The notes under the pieces are model-generated. The model made no database searches, was not told the origin of the DNA, and saw nothing but the letters and a program-made list of their open reading frames with translations. From NCBI GenBank assembly GCA_016872495.1, contig VGZT01000012.1:1-52509 (forward strand): DNA of 52,509 nucleotides, read 5' to 3'. Source of the stretch: SAR202 cluster bacterium (GTDB lineage Bacteria; Chloroflexota; Dehalococcoidia; Lucifugimonadales; Lucifugimonadaceae). Made by a program: the position numbers and the translations under genes. Shown piece after piece: positions 16,200 through 24,468 of this stretch (position 1 is its first letter; the number at the start of each line of letters is the position of its first letter).

Positions 16200-17215
16200 G
16201 TGCTTGTGTAGGTGTCGATTCGCATGGCAGCACGCGTCTCGCGCATCGTTTCCGCTGCCAGTAGCCGGGCGCGCCGCGTGCCTTCCATCAACGCTTCTTC
16301 GACCAGCTTCGGCCTGGCCTGGAATGCCGCACGACGTTCACGAATCGGGTCGAGGAACTGGTTCAAGGCCTCGACCAGCGCACGCTTGACCTCGACGTCG
16401 CCGACCGTGCCAGCCCGGTAGCGAGCCTTGAACTCGTCCACCTGCGCCTTGTTCGGGTTGAAGGCGTCGTGATAGTCGAATACTGGATTTCCTTCGACGT
16501 GCCCCGGGTCGGTTGGCTTGAGGCGCGTTGGATCCGTGTACATGGACATGACCTTCCGCTTCACGGTCGCGGCGTCGTCGCCCAGCTCGATCACGTTCCC
16601 CCTGCTCTTGCTCATCTTGGGCGCGCCGTCGGTCCCACGCAGCCTTGGTACACGCCCGATTAACGTCCCAGGGTCCGGGAAGACCTCGCGGAACATGCGG
16701 TTGAACTTGCGGGCAACCTCGCGGGTCATCTCGACGTGCGGGGCCTGGTCGTCGCCCACGGGCACAAGGTGCGCACGTGGCAAGAGAATGTCGGCGACCT
16801 GGCTCATCGGGTAGTTGAAGAATCCGACGCTGCGTCGTTCAACCGGCAACGAGTCGATCTCCGACTTCAATGTCGGGTTGCGCTCCAGCATTCCGAGGGG
16901 CGTGATGAAGCTCAGCAGCATCGTCAGCTCTGCGTGTTCCGGCACGTAGCTCTGGATGACGAACGAAGACCGCTGCGGATCCAGGCCCACCGCGAGCCAG
17001 TCGAGCGCCACGTCGGTCACCGACTTGCGAATCAGGTCAATGTCGTGGAAGTGATCGCCCAGTGCCTGGTAGTCGGCGATCAGGAAGTAGCACTCGTACT
17101 GGTCCTGCAGCCGGAGCCAGTTCTCGAGCGCTCCGACGTAGTGGCCGACGTGCAGTGCGCCGGTCGGACGGATGCCGGTCAGGATGCGCTTCTTCGTCTG
17201 CGCTGCTGCTGCCAA
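16190..17215 (-). CDS. trpS: Tryptophan--tRNA ligase
   Basis: About 341 residues, class Ic synthetase that charges tRNA-Trp. The HIGH-type motif is TGALHVGHYVGAL near the N-terminus and the KMSKS motif is GAPKMSKSRGNVIEL. The Trp-binding region MSQVADILLPRAHLVPVGDD lies between them. The start is a TTG at 17213-17215 with GGAGG seven bases before it. It is the first gene after a tRNA-Trp-sensing T-box and heads the trpE-G-D-C-F genes on the same strand, so charging and synthesis genes should rise together when Trp runs short. Confidence 0.95.
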   Translation of the reverse strand: MAAAAQTKKRILTGIRPTGALHVGHYVGALENWLRLQDQYECYFLIADYQALGDHFHDIDLIRKSVTDVALDWLAVGLDPQRSSFVIQSYVPEHAELTMLLSFITPLGMLERNPTLKSEIDSLPVERRSVGFFNYPMSQVADILLPRAHLVPVGDDQAPHVEMTREVARKFNRMFREVFPDPGTLIGRVPRLRGTDGAPKMSKSRGNVIELGDDAATVKRKVMSMYTDPTRLKPTDPGHVEGNPVFDYHDAFNPNKAQVDEFKARYRAGTVGDVEVKRALVEALNQFLDPIRERRAAFQARPKLVEEALMEGTRRARLLAAETMRETRAAMRIDTYTSTWN

Positions 17216-17238
17216 GGGACGCCTCCACGAAAAACGAG

Positions 17239-17521
17239 CAAAAAAAAGCCTCGCCCATCAGGGGCGAGGTTCTCGCGGTGCCACCCTTGTTATCCCTCGA
17301 CGCATCGGGGGACATCTCTTGACGGACGCTCCAGAAACCTGGAAGGCCCTGGGCTCTGATAACGGTGCCCAATCCGGCGCTGACTACTCGGGACTACCTT
17401 TTGCCAGGCGGCTCCCGGGACCATTCGGCAAGATCCGTAGGTGCCGGGATTTCACCACCCCCGGCTCTCTAACCCTCGTGATCTGGCTTACTTTTCCCGT
17501 TCATAGCCTTCAGCTATCAAC
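17239..17521 (-). ncRNA. T-box riboswitch, tRNA-Trp specific
   Basis: Leader of the trpS-trp operon. In transcript order: an AGTA element (AAAAGTAAGCC), the AGAGAG box at about 17477-17482 followed by the GGTGGTGAAATCC apical region, and a specifier loop GAATGGTCC in which UGG (17421-17423) is the Trp codon read by the tRNA-Trp anticodon. Then come the T-box consensus AACAAGGGTGGCACCGCG (about 17274-17291), which binds the free tRNA CCA end, and an intrinsic terminator. Uncharged tRNA-Trp should stabilise the antiterminator and allow trpS expression. All elements are directly visible; Trp specificity agrees with the downstream genes. Confidence 0.95.
17240..17269 (-). terminator. T-box intrinsic terminator
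   Basis: The transcript folds CCTCGCCC (17269-17262 on the minus strand) with GGGCGAGG (17256-17249) around a 5-base loop, followed by C and eight U residues (17247-17240). It is the terminator arm alternative to the T-box antiterminator. Confidence 0.92.
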
Positions 17522-17527
17522 CTGACC

Positions 17528-17533
17528 AGTATA
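17528..17533 (-). promoter_or_regulatory. -10 box of the trpS-trp operon
   Basis: TATACT on the minus strand, placing the transcript start near 17521, just before the T-box leader. The -35 region seventeen bases upstream (CAGGTT) is a poor match, so confidence rests on position relative to the leader. Confidence 0.5.
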
Positions 17534-17637
17534 TCAGGGGGGATGGAACAAACCTGCGCTGGCCCACGTCAATAGTTCGTAACAGCCATCCAGCGCGCGG
17601 GCAGATGATGCCTTCGGCAAGAAGAGTGAGGACTGAA

Positions 17638-18420
17638 ATGGGCACCACAGGGATGCGCCTGCTTGCGGCGAGCGCCGCCACGATCACGCTGCTTGCGCTC
17701 GCATGCGCGCGAGGTACAAACGCCAACCTGACGCCGGCGCCGACCGCCGTCGCCACCCCAATGGCAGCTGCAGTGAAGCGCGTCACCGCGCCGATCGACG
17801 GCATCACGATCGACAGGACCGGGACCGCGCCGCTCACCTACGCGGCGCGCGTGAAGTCGGGGCTGCCCAACGGCTGCATCAGTTTCGGCGATTACAGGGT
17901 CGATCGTTCCGGAGATCGAATTGAGATCACGGTCATGAACCTTGCGCCCGCCGATCCCGACGTGATGTGCACGATGATCTACGGGATCGTCAGGAAAGAC
18001 ATCCCGCTGCCGGGTGAGTTTGTCGAGGGGACCCATTACACGGTCGCCGTGAACGACAAGGCGGTCAGGTTGGTTGGCGGCCAGAAAGGCACCGCCGTGG
18101 GCGACTACCGCTTCGTGCCGGCGCCTATCGAGGGTGTGGATGTTCAGATCCTGGAGTCGTTCCCAGTGCAGTACCGAGTCGCGGTGACCTCCGGGTTGCC
18201 GGACTCATGCCACGAGTTCGATTCCTGGCAGGTCCACCGGGACGGGAACACGGTGAGGATCGACCTCCGAAACCGGGTACCGTCGGCGCCGATGGCGTGC
18301 GCGCAGGTTTACCGTACCGAACTCCACTCGATCGCGATCGGTAATGGAAACGACTACCAGAAGGGGGCTTCGGTCACGGTCCAGGTGAACGACCGTTCGG
18401 CGACTTTCGTTGCGCAGTAG
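17638..18420 (+). CDS. Putative lipoprotein with two tandem homologous domains
   Basis: About 260 residues. The N-terminus is a lipoprotein signal (hydrophobic stretch ending LLALAC, Cys23), then a Thr/Pro/Ala-rich linker. Two copies of an approximately 95-residue unit follow. Each starts PI[DE]G, contains SGLP..C (Cys80, Cys191), a second cysteine about 30 residues later (Cys111, Cys221) and ends with a [AV]..VND.[AS]..[LF]V strand, implying one disulfide per unit and a beta-rich fold outside the membrane. ATG 17638 is chosen for the upstream GAGGA. I do not recognise the family or function. It is divergent from the T-box operon and precedes pheS. Confidence 0.8.
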   Translation: MGTTGMRLLAASAATITLLALACARGTNANLTPAPTAVATPMAAAVKRVTAPIDGITIDRTGTAPLTYAARVKSGLPNGCISFGDYRVDRSGDRIEITVMNLAPADPDVMCTMIYGIVRKDIPLPGEFVEGTHYTVAVNDKAVRLVGGQKGTAVGDYRFVPAPIEGVDVQILESFPVQYRVAVTSGLPDSCHEFDSWQVHRDGNTVRIDLRNRVPSAPMACAQVYRTELHSIAIGNGNDYQKGASVTVQVNDRSATFVAQ

Positions 18421-18476
18421 CGGGCGGCGCCGGGTGAAGCTGGCTACATGGCAGGCCAGGTGCCTGCGAAGGTGGA

Positions 18477-18482
18477 TATAAT
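18477..18482 (+). promoter_or_regulatory. -10 box of pheS-pheT-moeA
   Basis: A perfect TATAAT lies 46 bases before the pheS ATG and after the lipoprotein stop. No good -35 is seen seventeen bases upstream. The leader would be about 40 bases, too short for a T-box, so no tRNA-Phe control is visible here. Confidence 0.45.
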
Positions 18483-18528
18483 TGGCGCTTCGTCAGAGCT
18501 GAATCTGAATCTGGACCACACTCGCCTG

Positions 18529-19536
18529 ATGGGCAACCCGAAAATCGACGTCCCGCTCGCGGAGCTACGTGCCGAGGCCCTGCGCGCGCTCGGGGCCTGC
18601 ACGGCTGCCGACATCGACGGCTGGCTGGCCCGCTACCTGGGCCGCAAGGGCGAACTTACGCTGGCACTGCGCGGTATCGCCGAGCGCCCGGCGGACGAGC
18701 GCCGTGATTTCGGCGCCGCCGCCAACGCGCTGAAGGATGAGCTCGAAGCCGCCCTGGCCCGCCGCGTCGAGGAACTGGGTGGCCCTGCGAAAGGATCGGT
18801 CGAGGCGCTCGACGTCACCCTGCCAGGCCGGCGCAGCCTGCAAGGGAGGCTCCACCCGACCACCCGGACGATTCGCGATATCACGTCGGCTTTTTCGAGC
18901 ATGGGCTTCCAGGTGGTCGAAGGTCCGGAGGTCGAATACGACCACTACAACTTCTCGGCGCTGAACATCCCCGAGGACCATCCGGCACGCGACATGTGGG
19001 ACACGCTGTGGGTCGATCGTGCGGACGCCGATGGCAGGCGACGGATGCTCATGCGAACGCACACCTCCCCGATGCAGGCGCGCATCATGGAGCGCCAGAA
19101 ACCGCCGGTGAGGGTGGTCGTCCCGGGCCGCTGCTACCGGTATGAAGCCACCGATGCAACGCACGAGTGGCACTTCCACCAGGTGGAAGGCCTGGCCGTG
19201 GCCGAGGGCATAACGTTCGCTGATCTGAAAGGCACGCTCCTCGAATTTGCCCGGCGGATCTTCGGCGCCGATCGCAAGGTCAGGTTCCGCTGCGACTACT
19301 TCCCGTTCGTCGAGCCGGGCGTCGACATGGCGATCGACTGGAAAGGCCGCTGGCTCGAGATCATGGGCGCCGGGATGGTCCACCCGCGCGTCCTGTCTGG
19401 AGTCGGCTACGACCCGGAGCGCTACACCGGTTTCGCCTTCGGCATGGGCGTCGAGCGAATTGCGATGCTACGGCACGGCATCGACGACATCCGGCAGTTC
19501 GCGGCCAACGATCTCCGTTTCTTGAGCCAGTTCTGA
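18529..19536 (+). CDS. pheS: Phenylalanine--tRNA ligase alpha subunit
   Basis: About 335 residues, catalytic subunit of the alpha2beta2 enzyme. An N-terminal coiled coil (about 1-95, rich in Ala/Glu/Arg) binds tRNA. The class II core starts at [20 protein letters not shown] with motif 1 ([20 protein letters not shown]), motif 2 ([20 protein letters not shown]) and motif 3 ([20 protein letters not shown]). ATG 18529 gives the normal length; the frame is open further upstream but those codons overlap the promoter. The Shine-Dalgarno is weak. pheT follows after two bases. Confidence 0.95.
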   Translation: MGNPKIDVPLAELRAEALRALGACTAADIDGWLARYLGRKGELTLALRGIAERPADERRDFGAAANALKDELEAALARRVEELGGPAKGSVEALDVTLPGRRSLQGRLHPTTRTIRDITSAFSSMGFQVVEGPEVEYDHYNFSALNIPEDHPARDMWDTLWVDRADADGRRRMLMRTHTSPMQARIMERQKPPVRVVVPGRCYRYEATDATHEWHFHQVEGLAVAEGITFADLKGTLLEFARRIFGADRKVRFRCDYFPFVEPGVDMAIDWKGRWLEIMGAGMVHPRVLSGVGYDPERYTGFAFGMGVERIAMLRHGIDDIRQFAANDLRFLSQF

Positions 19537-19538
19537 CG

Positions 19539-21947
19539 ATGCTGGTACCCCTTTCCTGGCTTCGCGAGTACGTGCACATCGACGCCACCGTCGAAGATGT
19601 CGCCCACCGGCTGACGATGGCCGGGCTGGAGGTCGAATCGGTCGAGCGCACCGGCGGCACGTGGGAGCAGGTCGTCGTCGGGCTGGTCAAGGCCGTGAAT
19701 CCTCATCCGAACGCCGATCGCCTGCGTCTCGTGACGGTCGACACCGGCCGTGAAGAGGTCGAAGTCGTGTGCGGCGCTCCCAATGTCGCCGAAGGCCAGA
19801 AGATCGCATACGCGGCTGTCGGAGCGAACCTGATCGACGGACATACTGGCAAGCCGACAACCCTCAAGCCGGCCAAAATTCGGGGCGTCGTCTCCCAGGG
19901 CATGGTTTGCTCAGAGCGAGAGCTGGGGCTATCGGGCCAGCACGAGGGGATCCTGGTGCTGGATCCGTCGTCGCCTACCGGGCGGCCACTGGCCGATGTA
20001 CTCGGCGACACGGTCCTGAATATCAAGGTGACGCCTAATCGCCCCGACTGCCTCGGGATCCTCGGGGTCGCACGCGAGCTGGCCGCACTGACCGGCTCCA
20101 GGGCGACGCCGCCCGATGTGACCTACCAGCAGGCCCGGACGCCGGTCACGTCCCGCGCAACCGTCCGGATCGAGGCGACAGATCTGTGCGCCCGGTACAC
20201 GGCGACCGTCATAACCGGGGTCAAGGTGGGCCCGTCCCCGGACTGGCTCGTTCAGCGCCTCAAGCTCATCGGGCAGCACGCGATCAATAACGTGGTCGAT
20301 ATCACCAACTACGTGATGTTCGAGTTCGGGCAGCCACTCCATGCCTTCAACCTGGGGGAGGTGCGTGGCAACACGGTGATCGTGCGGCGCGCACAGGCCG
20401 GCGAGAAGCTGACCACGCTCGACGGAATCGAGCGGACGCTCACGCCCGACATCCAGGTAATTGCCGACGCCGAACGGCCGCTGGGCATCGCAGGCGTGAT
20501 CGGAGGCCTTCGCTCCGGGATCCACGAGTCGACGACCGACATCTTGCTGGAATCGGCGACCTTCGCTGCGAGCAACAACCGGCGTACCCAGGCAGCGCTG
20601 GGTATCAAGACCGAAGCCACCCTCAGATTCGAGAAGGGGTTGCGCCCTGAGCTCGCGGAAGTCGCACTGCGCCGTGCGACAAGACTGATCAAAGAAATTT
20701 GTGGCGGCGAGGTAGCGGCCGGAGTGATCGACGAGTGGCCGAATCGCCGCGCCCATGACCCGACCGTGCCTGTTACCGCTGCTCGTCTCACGCAGGTACT
20801 CGGTATCACCTTTCCCGAGGCACAGATCCTGGCGACCCTGCAGAGTCTCGGCTGTGAGCTGGGCCCGTACCAGGGCGGGTGGCGGGTCACCCCCCCTTAC
20901 TGGCGCGCCGACATCACGTTGGCCGAGGACGTGGCCGAGGAGCTGGCCAGGGTGATCGGCTATGAGTCGATCCCGACCACCGCGATCTCCGGTGTGCCGC
21001 CTCGCTGGGAACCGAACCCGGCCCGCGATCTTCGGGAACGTTTGCGGGACGCGCTGGTCGCCGAAGGCATGCAGGAGATCGTTACCTACCCCCTCAGCAC
21101 GGAAGAGTCCCTGGCCTCGGCCGGCGCCCCGGCGAGCCCCAGGCCACTTCGCCTGGCGAACCCCATGTCGGCCGACCACGCCGTTCTGAGGACCACGCTC
21201 CGTGAGGCGGTCCTGCGGGTGGGCATGCGCAATACCAGGACCTGGCGAGGGCCGGTGGCAATGTTCGAGTGCGCCAGGGTGTACTTCGACGGCGGAGAGG
21301 GTCTGCCCGACGAGCGGGACATGTGCGCCGGCGTCCTCGCCGGGCCCGCTAATCCCCCGCACTGGTCGGGCGAAGGCGCTCAGTTTGGTTTCTACGAAGC
21401 CCGGGGAGTCGTCGAAAGCCTGTTCGAGCGGCTGGACCTGACACCCGCCTTCGTGGCTGTGGACGAGCCTGCCTTTGCCAGCGGCCGCTGCGCAGCGATC
21501 GCGGTCGGCAAGAAGCGGATCGGCTTCGTCGGCGAGGTTGCCCGCTCTACCGTGGCGGCGTTTGATGGCGAAGTCACGCCGGTCGCGTTATTTGAGATCG
21601 ACCTGACGACGTTGGCGTCACTGGCGGGGTCCGGAGCACCACCACACGTCCAGTACCAGCCGTTCGGACGATTCCCCGAATCGGTGCGCGACCTGTCCGT
21701 GGTGGTCGACGCCAAAGTTCCGGCCGCGCGGCTGCTAGAGATCGCCAGCCGATCAAAGTTGGTCGTCGACGTGACTGTATTCGACGTCTATCGAGGCAAA
21801 GGCCTGCCGGAAGGGACCAGGGCGATCGGCCTGCGCATGGTCTACCAGTCCCCCGAGCGCACGCTGACCTCGGAGGAGATCGATCGCGCTCACGATGGCA
21901 TCTTGAAGGGTTTGCAAAAGGAGTTCGACGCCCGGTCGAGGGCGTGA
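19539..21947 (+). CDS. pheT: Phenylalanine--tRNA ligase beta subunit
   Basis: About 802 residues, full length. Domains in order: N-terminal core with MLVPLSWLREYV; EMAP/OB tRNA-binding domain (VVGLVKAVNPHPNADRLRLV to SQGMVCSERELGL, about 45-150); B3/B4 editing domain (TDLCARYTATVITGVKVGPS, with TNYVMFEFGQPLHAF); B5 domain (about 410-480); catalytic-like region; C-terminal ferredoxin-fold anticodon-binding domain (PFGRFPESVRDLSVVVD to SEEIDRAHDGILKGL). It acts with PheS to charge tRNA-Phe and clear mischarged Tyr-tRNA. The stop overlaps the GTG of moeA. Confidence 0.96.
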   Translation: MLVPLSWLREYVHIDATVEDVAHRLTMAGLEVESVERTGGTWEQVVVGLVKAVNPHPNADRLRLVTVDTGREEVEVVCGAPNVAEGQKIAYAAVGANLIDGHTGKPTTLKPAKIRGVVSQGMVCSERELGLSGQHEGILVLDPSSPTGRPLADVLGDTVLNIKVTPNRPDCLGILGVARELAALTGSRATPPDVTYQQARTPVTSRATVRIEATDLCARYTATVITGVKVGPSPDWLVQRLKLIGQHAINNVVDITNYVMFEFGQPLHAFNLGEVRGNTVIVRRAQAGEKLTTLDGIERTLTPDIQVIADAERPLGIAGVIGGLRSGIHESTTDILLESATFAASNNRRTQAALGIKTEATLRFEKGLRPELAEVALRRATRLIKEICGGEVAAGVIDEWPNRRAHDPTVPVTAARLTQVLGITFPEAQILATLQSLGCELGPYQGGWRVTPPYWRADITLAEDVAEELARVIGYESIPTTAISGVPPRWEPNPARDLRERLRDALVAEGMQEIVTYPLSTEESLASAGAPASPRPLRLANPMSADHAVLRTTLREAVLRVGMRNTRTWRGPVAMFECARVYFDGGEGLPDERDMCAGVLAGPANPPHWSGEGAQFGFYEARGVVESLFERLDLTPAFVAVDEPAFASGRCAAIAVGKKRIGFVGEVARSTVAAFDGEVTPVALFEIDLTTLASLAGSGAPPHVQYQPFGRFPESVRDLSVVVDAKVPAARLLEIASRSKLVVDVTVFDVYRGKGLPEGTRAIGLRMVYQSPERTLTSEEIDRAHDGILKGLQKEFDARSRA

Positions 21948-23293
21948 TCCCGGATGAGAGCGCCAGGGGTGGCCAGACCTTGACACACCAGCACGAGGAC
22001 AGGCCGCGCCACCGGCACTACGGCGCTGAGATGTTGAGCGTCGAAGATGCGCGGGCCCGGATCCTCGCCTGCTTCGCGGTCCTCGAGTCGGAGTCCAGGC
22101 CGCTTCTCGAATGCCTCGGGCAGGTGCTCGGCCAGGACGTGGTCGCAGGGTTCGACATACCGCCGTTCGCCAATTCCGCCATGGACGGCTATGCGGTCGT
22201 GGCGCGGGACGTCGCCAGGGCGGGGCCCCAGTCCCCGATCGAGTTGCGGGTAATCGGCAAGGTGGCGGCGGGCGAGGTACCGGATGTCCGGGTCGAGCCC
22301 GGATGCGCCGTGCGGATCATGACAGGTGCCCCGATCCCGCCTGGCACCGAAGCCGTCGTCCCATTCGAGGACACCGACGAGGACGAGCGTCGCCGTACCC
22401 GGGCGGGCCAGGATCGCATCGGGGTTCGGCACCCCACCGCCCAGGGCCGCAACCTGCGACCTGCTGGTACTGACGTAAGGAAGGGCTCGGTCGTCCTGCG
22501 ACGCGGCGTCCTTCTACGGCCCGGCGAGATCGGCCTTGCGGCGTCGCTCGGCCGCAAGTCGCTGGACGTGATCAGGCGTCCCACGGTAGGCATCGTCGCC
22601 ACCGGTGACGAGATCCTTGAGCCCGGCGAACCGATCGCCCCCGGAAAGATCTACAACAGCAACAGCTTCACCGTTGCTGCTCTCGTGAAGAGGTACGGGG
22701 GCATCCCAAAGGTCGTGGGCATCGCGCGGGACACGATCGAGTCGCTAAACGCCGCGCTCGACGGGGTCCTTGACTGCGACCTGGTGATTACGTCTGCCGG
22801 TGTGTCGAAGGGCGACTACGATGTCGTGAAGGACGTCCTGGCCGAGCGAGGCCAGATCGCGCTCTGGTCGGTAAGGATGCGGCCCGCGAAGCCGCTCGCG
22901 TTCGGGGCACTCAGGGGCCCTGACAAGCGCGCCGTTCCTCTGCTCGGACTCCCCGGAAACCCGGTGAGCGCGGTCGTGGCCTTCGAGCAATTTGCCCGGC
23001 CCGCGATTCACCTGATGATGGGCAAGTCGAACATTGAGAAGCCGACGATCATCGCGGTCATGGACGACGCAATCGTCAATCACGACGGCCGGCGGGTCTA
23101 TGCACGCGTCACGGTGAGCCGCGCACCGGACGGCGCCTACCACGCGCGACTGACGGGGGACCAGGGGTCGAACATCCTCTCCTCGGTGGCCTCAGCTAAC
23201 GGACTGGCCATCTGCCCGGAGGACCGCGGCCAGGTCTCAGCCGGGGAGTCAACTCAGGTTCAGATGCTAGACTGGCCCGAAGAATTTTTTTAG
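21944..23293 (+). CDS. moeA: Molybdopterin molybdenumtransferase
   Basis: Up to 449 residues. Inserts molybdate into adenylylated molybdopterin, the last common step of Mo-cofactor synthesis. Motifs: DIPPFANSAMDGYAVVARDV, RIMTGAPIPPGTEAVVPFED, VGIVATGDEILEPGE, ITSAGVSKGDYD, LLGLPGNPVSAVVAFEQF. The GTG at 21944 overlaps the pheT stop (GTGA), suggesting coupling. TTG 21980 and ATG 22031 (MLSVEDARARIL, where homology begins) are alternatives, the last giving the most typical N-terminus. moaA lies 6 kb away. A molybdoenzyme is not seen in the window. Confidence 0.92.
   Translation: MIPDESARGGQTLTHQHEDRPRHRHYGAEMLSVEDARARILACFAVLESESRPLLECLGQVLGQDVVAGFDIPPFANSAMDGYAVVARDVARAGPQSPIELRVIGKVAAGEVPDVRVEPGCAVRIMTGAPIPPGTEAVVPFEDTDEDERRRTRAGQDRIGVRHPTAQGRNLRPAGTDVRKGSVVLRRGVLLRPGEIGLAASLGRKSLDVIRRPTVGIVATGDEILEPGEPIAPGKIYNSNSFTVAALVKRYGGIPKVVGIARDTIESLNAALDGVLDCDLVITSAGVSKGDYDVVKDVLAERGQIALWSVRMRPAKPLAFGALRGPDKRAVPLLGLPGNPVSAVVAFEQFARPAIHLMMGKSNIEKPTIIAVMDDAIVNHDGRRVYARVTVSRAPDGAYHARLTGDQGSNILSSVASANGLAICPEDRGQVSAGESTQVQMLDWPEEFF
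23269..23274 (+). promoter_or_regulatory. Candidate extended -10 before the orphan at 23309
   Basis: TAGACT preceded by TGC (extended -10 form) lies inside the end of moeA, 34 bases before the orphan ATG. No -35 is required for extended -10 promoters. It suggests the orphan can be transcribed separately from pheS-pheT-moeA. Confidence 0.3.
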
Positions 23294-23308
23294 GCACGGC
23301 GGGAATTT

Positions 23309-23752
23309 ATGGCCAAGCGTAGAGCGGATCCCAAAGTCCAGAGAAACACCAGGTCGGATGCCCGGCCCGACGAACTGCGATATGCGGTCGACTTTGACGC
23401 GATGGAAGCGTCAGGCAAGTCGGCAGCCTACTTCGTCAGGTCCCGTATCTGCGCAGATGCATCCGCACGTGCCGGCGGTTCCGGTGGCGATCAACTCAAG
23501 GATTTGCTGAAGATCATCGCTACCGACTGCAAGGGCAAGCCGGACTACATCGGAGCGGCAACACCGCTTTCGGAGGCGATCTTTCGCATCCTCCTGGCTT
23601 CCGGGAACCGTCCGCAGTCGATTCGGAACATCCAGGATGGCCTGACCGAGGCCTGGGCGACCGTCATATACATGAAGGACCTGTCGCCGGAGTTGCTGTC
23701 GCGGCTCCTCGACCGGCCGAACGCCTACTTCATGAAGCAGGTGGCCGGCTAG
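23309..23752 (+). CDS. Conserved-looking hypothetical protein
   Basis: 147 residues, not recognised. The N-terminal 25 residues are basic and polar (KRRADPKVQRNTRSDARPDE). The rest looks globular and helical with amphipathic segments (LKDLLKIIATD, PLSEAIFRILLASGN, IQDGLTEAWATVIYMKDLSP, LLSRLLDRPNAYF). No signal peptide or membrane helix. Codon use is like its neighbours, and GGCGGG before the ATG can serve as ribosome site. It follows moeA by 15 bases and faces the cox operon. A DNA- or RNA-binding role is possible from the basic tail but unproven. Confidence 0.75.
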   Translation: MAKRRADPKVQRNTRSDARPDELRYAVDFDAMEASGKSAAYFVRSRICADASARAGGSGGDQLKDLLKIIATDCKGKPDYIGAATPLSEAIFRILLASGNRPQSIRNIQDGLTEAWATVIYMKDLSPELLSRLLDRPNAYFMKQVAG

Positions 23753-23771
23753 CCAGCACTTCCGTCAAGTT

Positions 23772-23798
23772 AGACAGGCAGGCTCGTTCCGTCTGTCT
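23772..23798. terminator. Hairpin in convergent gap (orphan / ctaF)
   Basis: AGACAGGC pairs with GTCTGTCT (one G-T pair) around an 11-base loop, in the 232-base gap between two convergent genes. It is a plausible bidirectional terminator, though the T-rich stretch on the plus strand is a few bases away. The rest of the gap (to 23984) holds nothing I can name. Confidence 0.35.
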
Positions 23799-23984
23799 GT
23801 ATCTGATTTTCATCATGCAGACCGCGCGGCCTGTTCTCGGCTGTCGGAGTTCCCACCAGGTCTGCCAAGACTCGTCCTGTCTACAATTTCAGACATGAAC
23901 AGCTATGACAGCGCCGGAAGTTAGGACTGGCTTCCTGCTTCGAAGGTCTTGGCCATCCAGGAAAGTGAACGGGCGGTCGATCTC

Positions 23985-24452
23985 CTAGCCGTTTAGCTTG
24001 AAGAACAACGCGAGCAACGAGAGAGAGATCGCTATCGCGAGGATCAGGCCGGCGGCGAAGACCCGCGTGAACAACGGGTGCTCGAACCGCAGGTGCATGA
24101 AGAAACCGATGACCATGACGAACTTAACTGCGGAGAGGGCAAGCAGGATCGGGTTGATCACGGCCTTCCCGAACGGCCATGTGAACGCCCACACCTCGAT
24201 CGCCGTGATCACCGTGAGTACCACACCCACGATCACGTAGAAGCCCGCGGTGGGGTGCCGGTCGCCGCTGGACAACCGGACCCACATTCGGCTCATCCGG
24301 TCGACGAGGCGGCCGAACGGGTTCTCATACTTTCGAGCCGGCGACTCCGCTTCGGCGTACGTCTTGGGCAACTGGAAATAGCGGTCGGAGCTCTGCCAGA
24401 AGAGGCTTCCCAGCATCCCTGGCTTGTCCTGAGATTTGCCAGTCTTTGCCAT
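23985..24452 (-). CDS. ctaF: Cytochrome c oxidase subunit IV (prokaryotic type)
   Basis: 155 residues. The soluble N-terminal half is followed by three hydrophobic helices (GFYVIVGVVLTVITAIEVWA, NPILLALSAVKFVMVIGFFM, VFAAGLILAIAISLSLLALF) and the HLRFEHP loop, the pattern of prokaryotic Cox4/CtaF small subunits that stabilise the CuB site during assembly. It is the last gene of ctaC-D-E-F, 16 bases after ctaE. The N-terminal part is longer than in many homologues, which are near 100 residues. Confidence 0.85.
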   Translation of the reverse strand: MAKTGKSQDKPGMLGSLFWQSSDRYFQLPKTYAEAESPARKYENPFGRLVDRMSRMWVRLSSGDRHPTAGFYVIVGVVLTVITAIEVWAFTWPFGKAVINPILLALSAVKFVMVIGFFMHLRFEHPLFTRVFAAGLILAIAISLSLLALFFKLNG

Positions 24453-24468
24453 TCGCTCTCCCCGCGTC

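Noticed and set aside
19929-21362. 477-codon minus-strand open frame
   Set aside because: Antisense shadow of pheT, with Arg/Pro/Gly-rich text and no domain.
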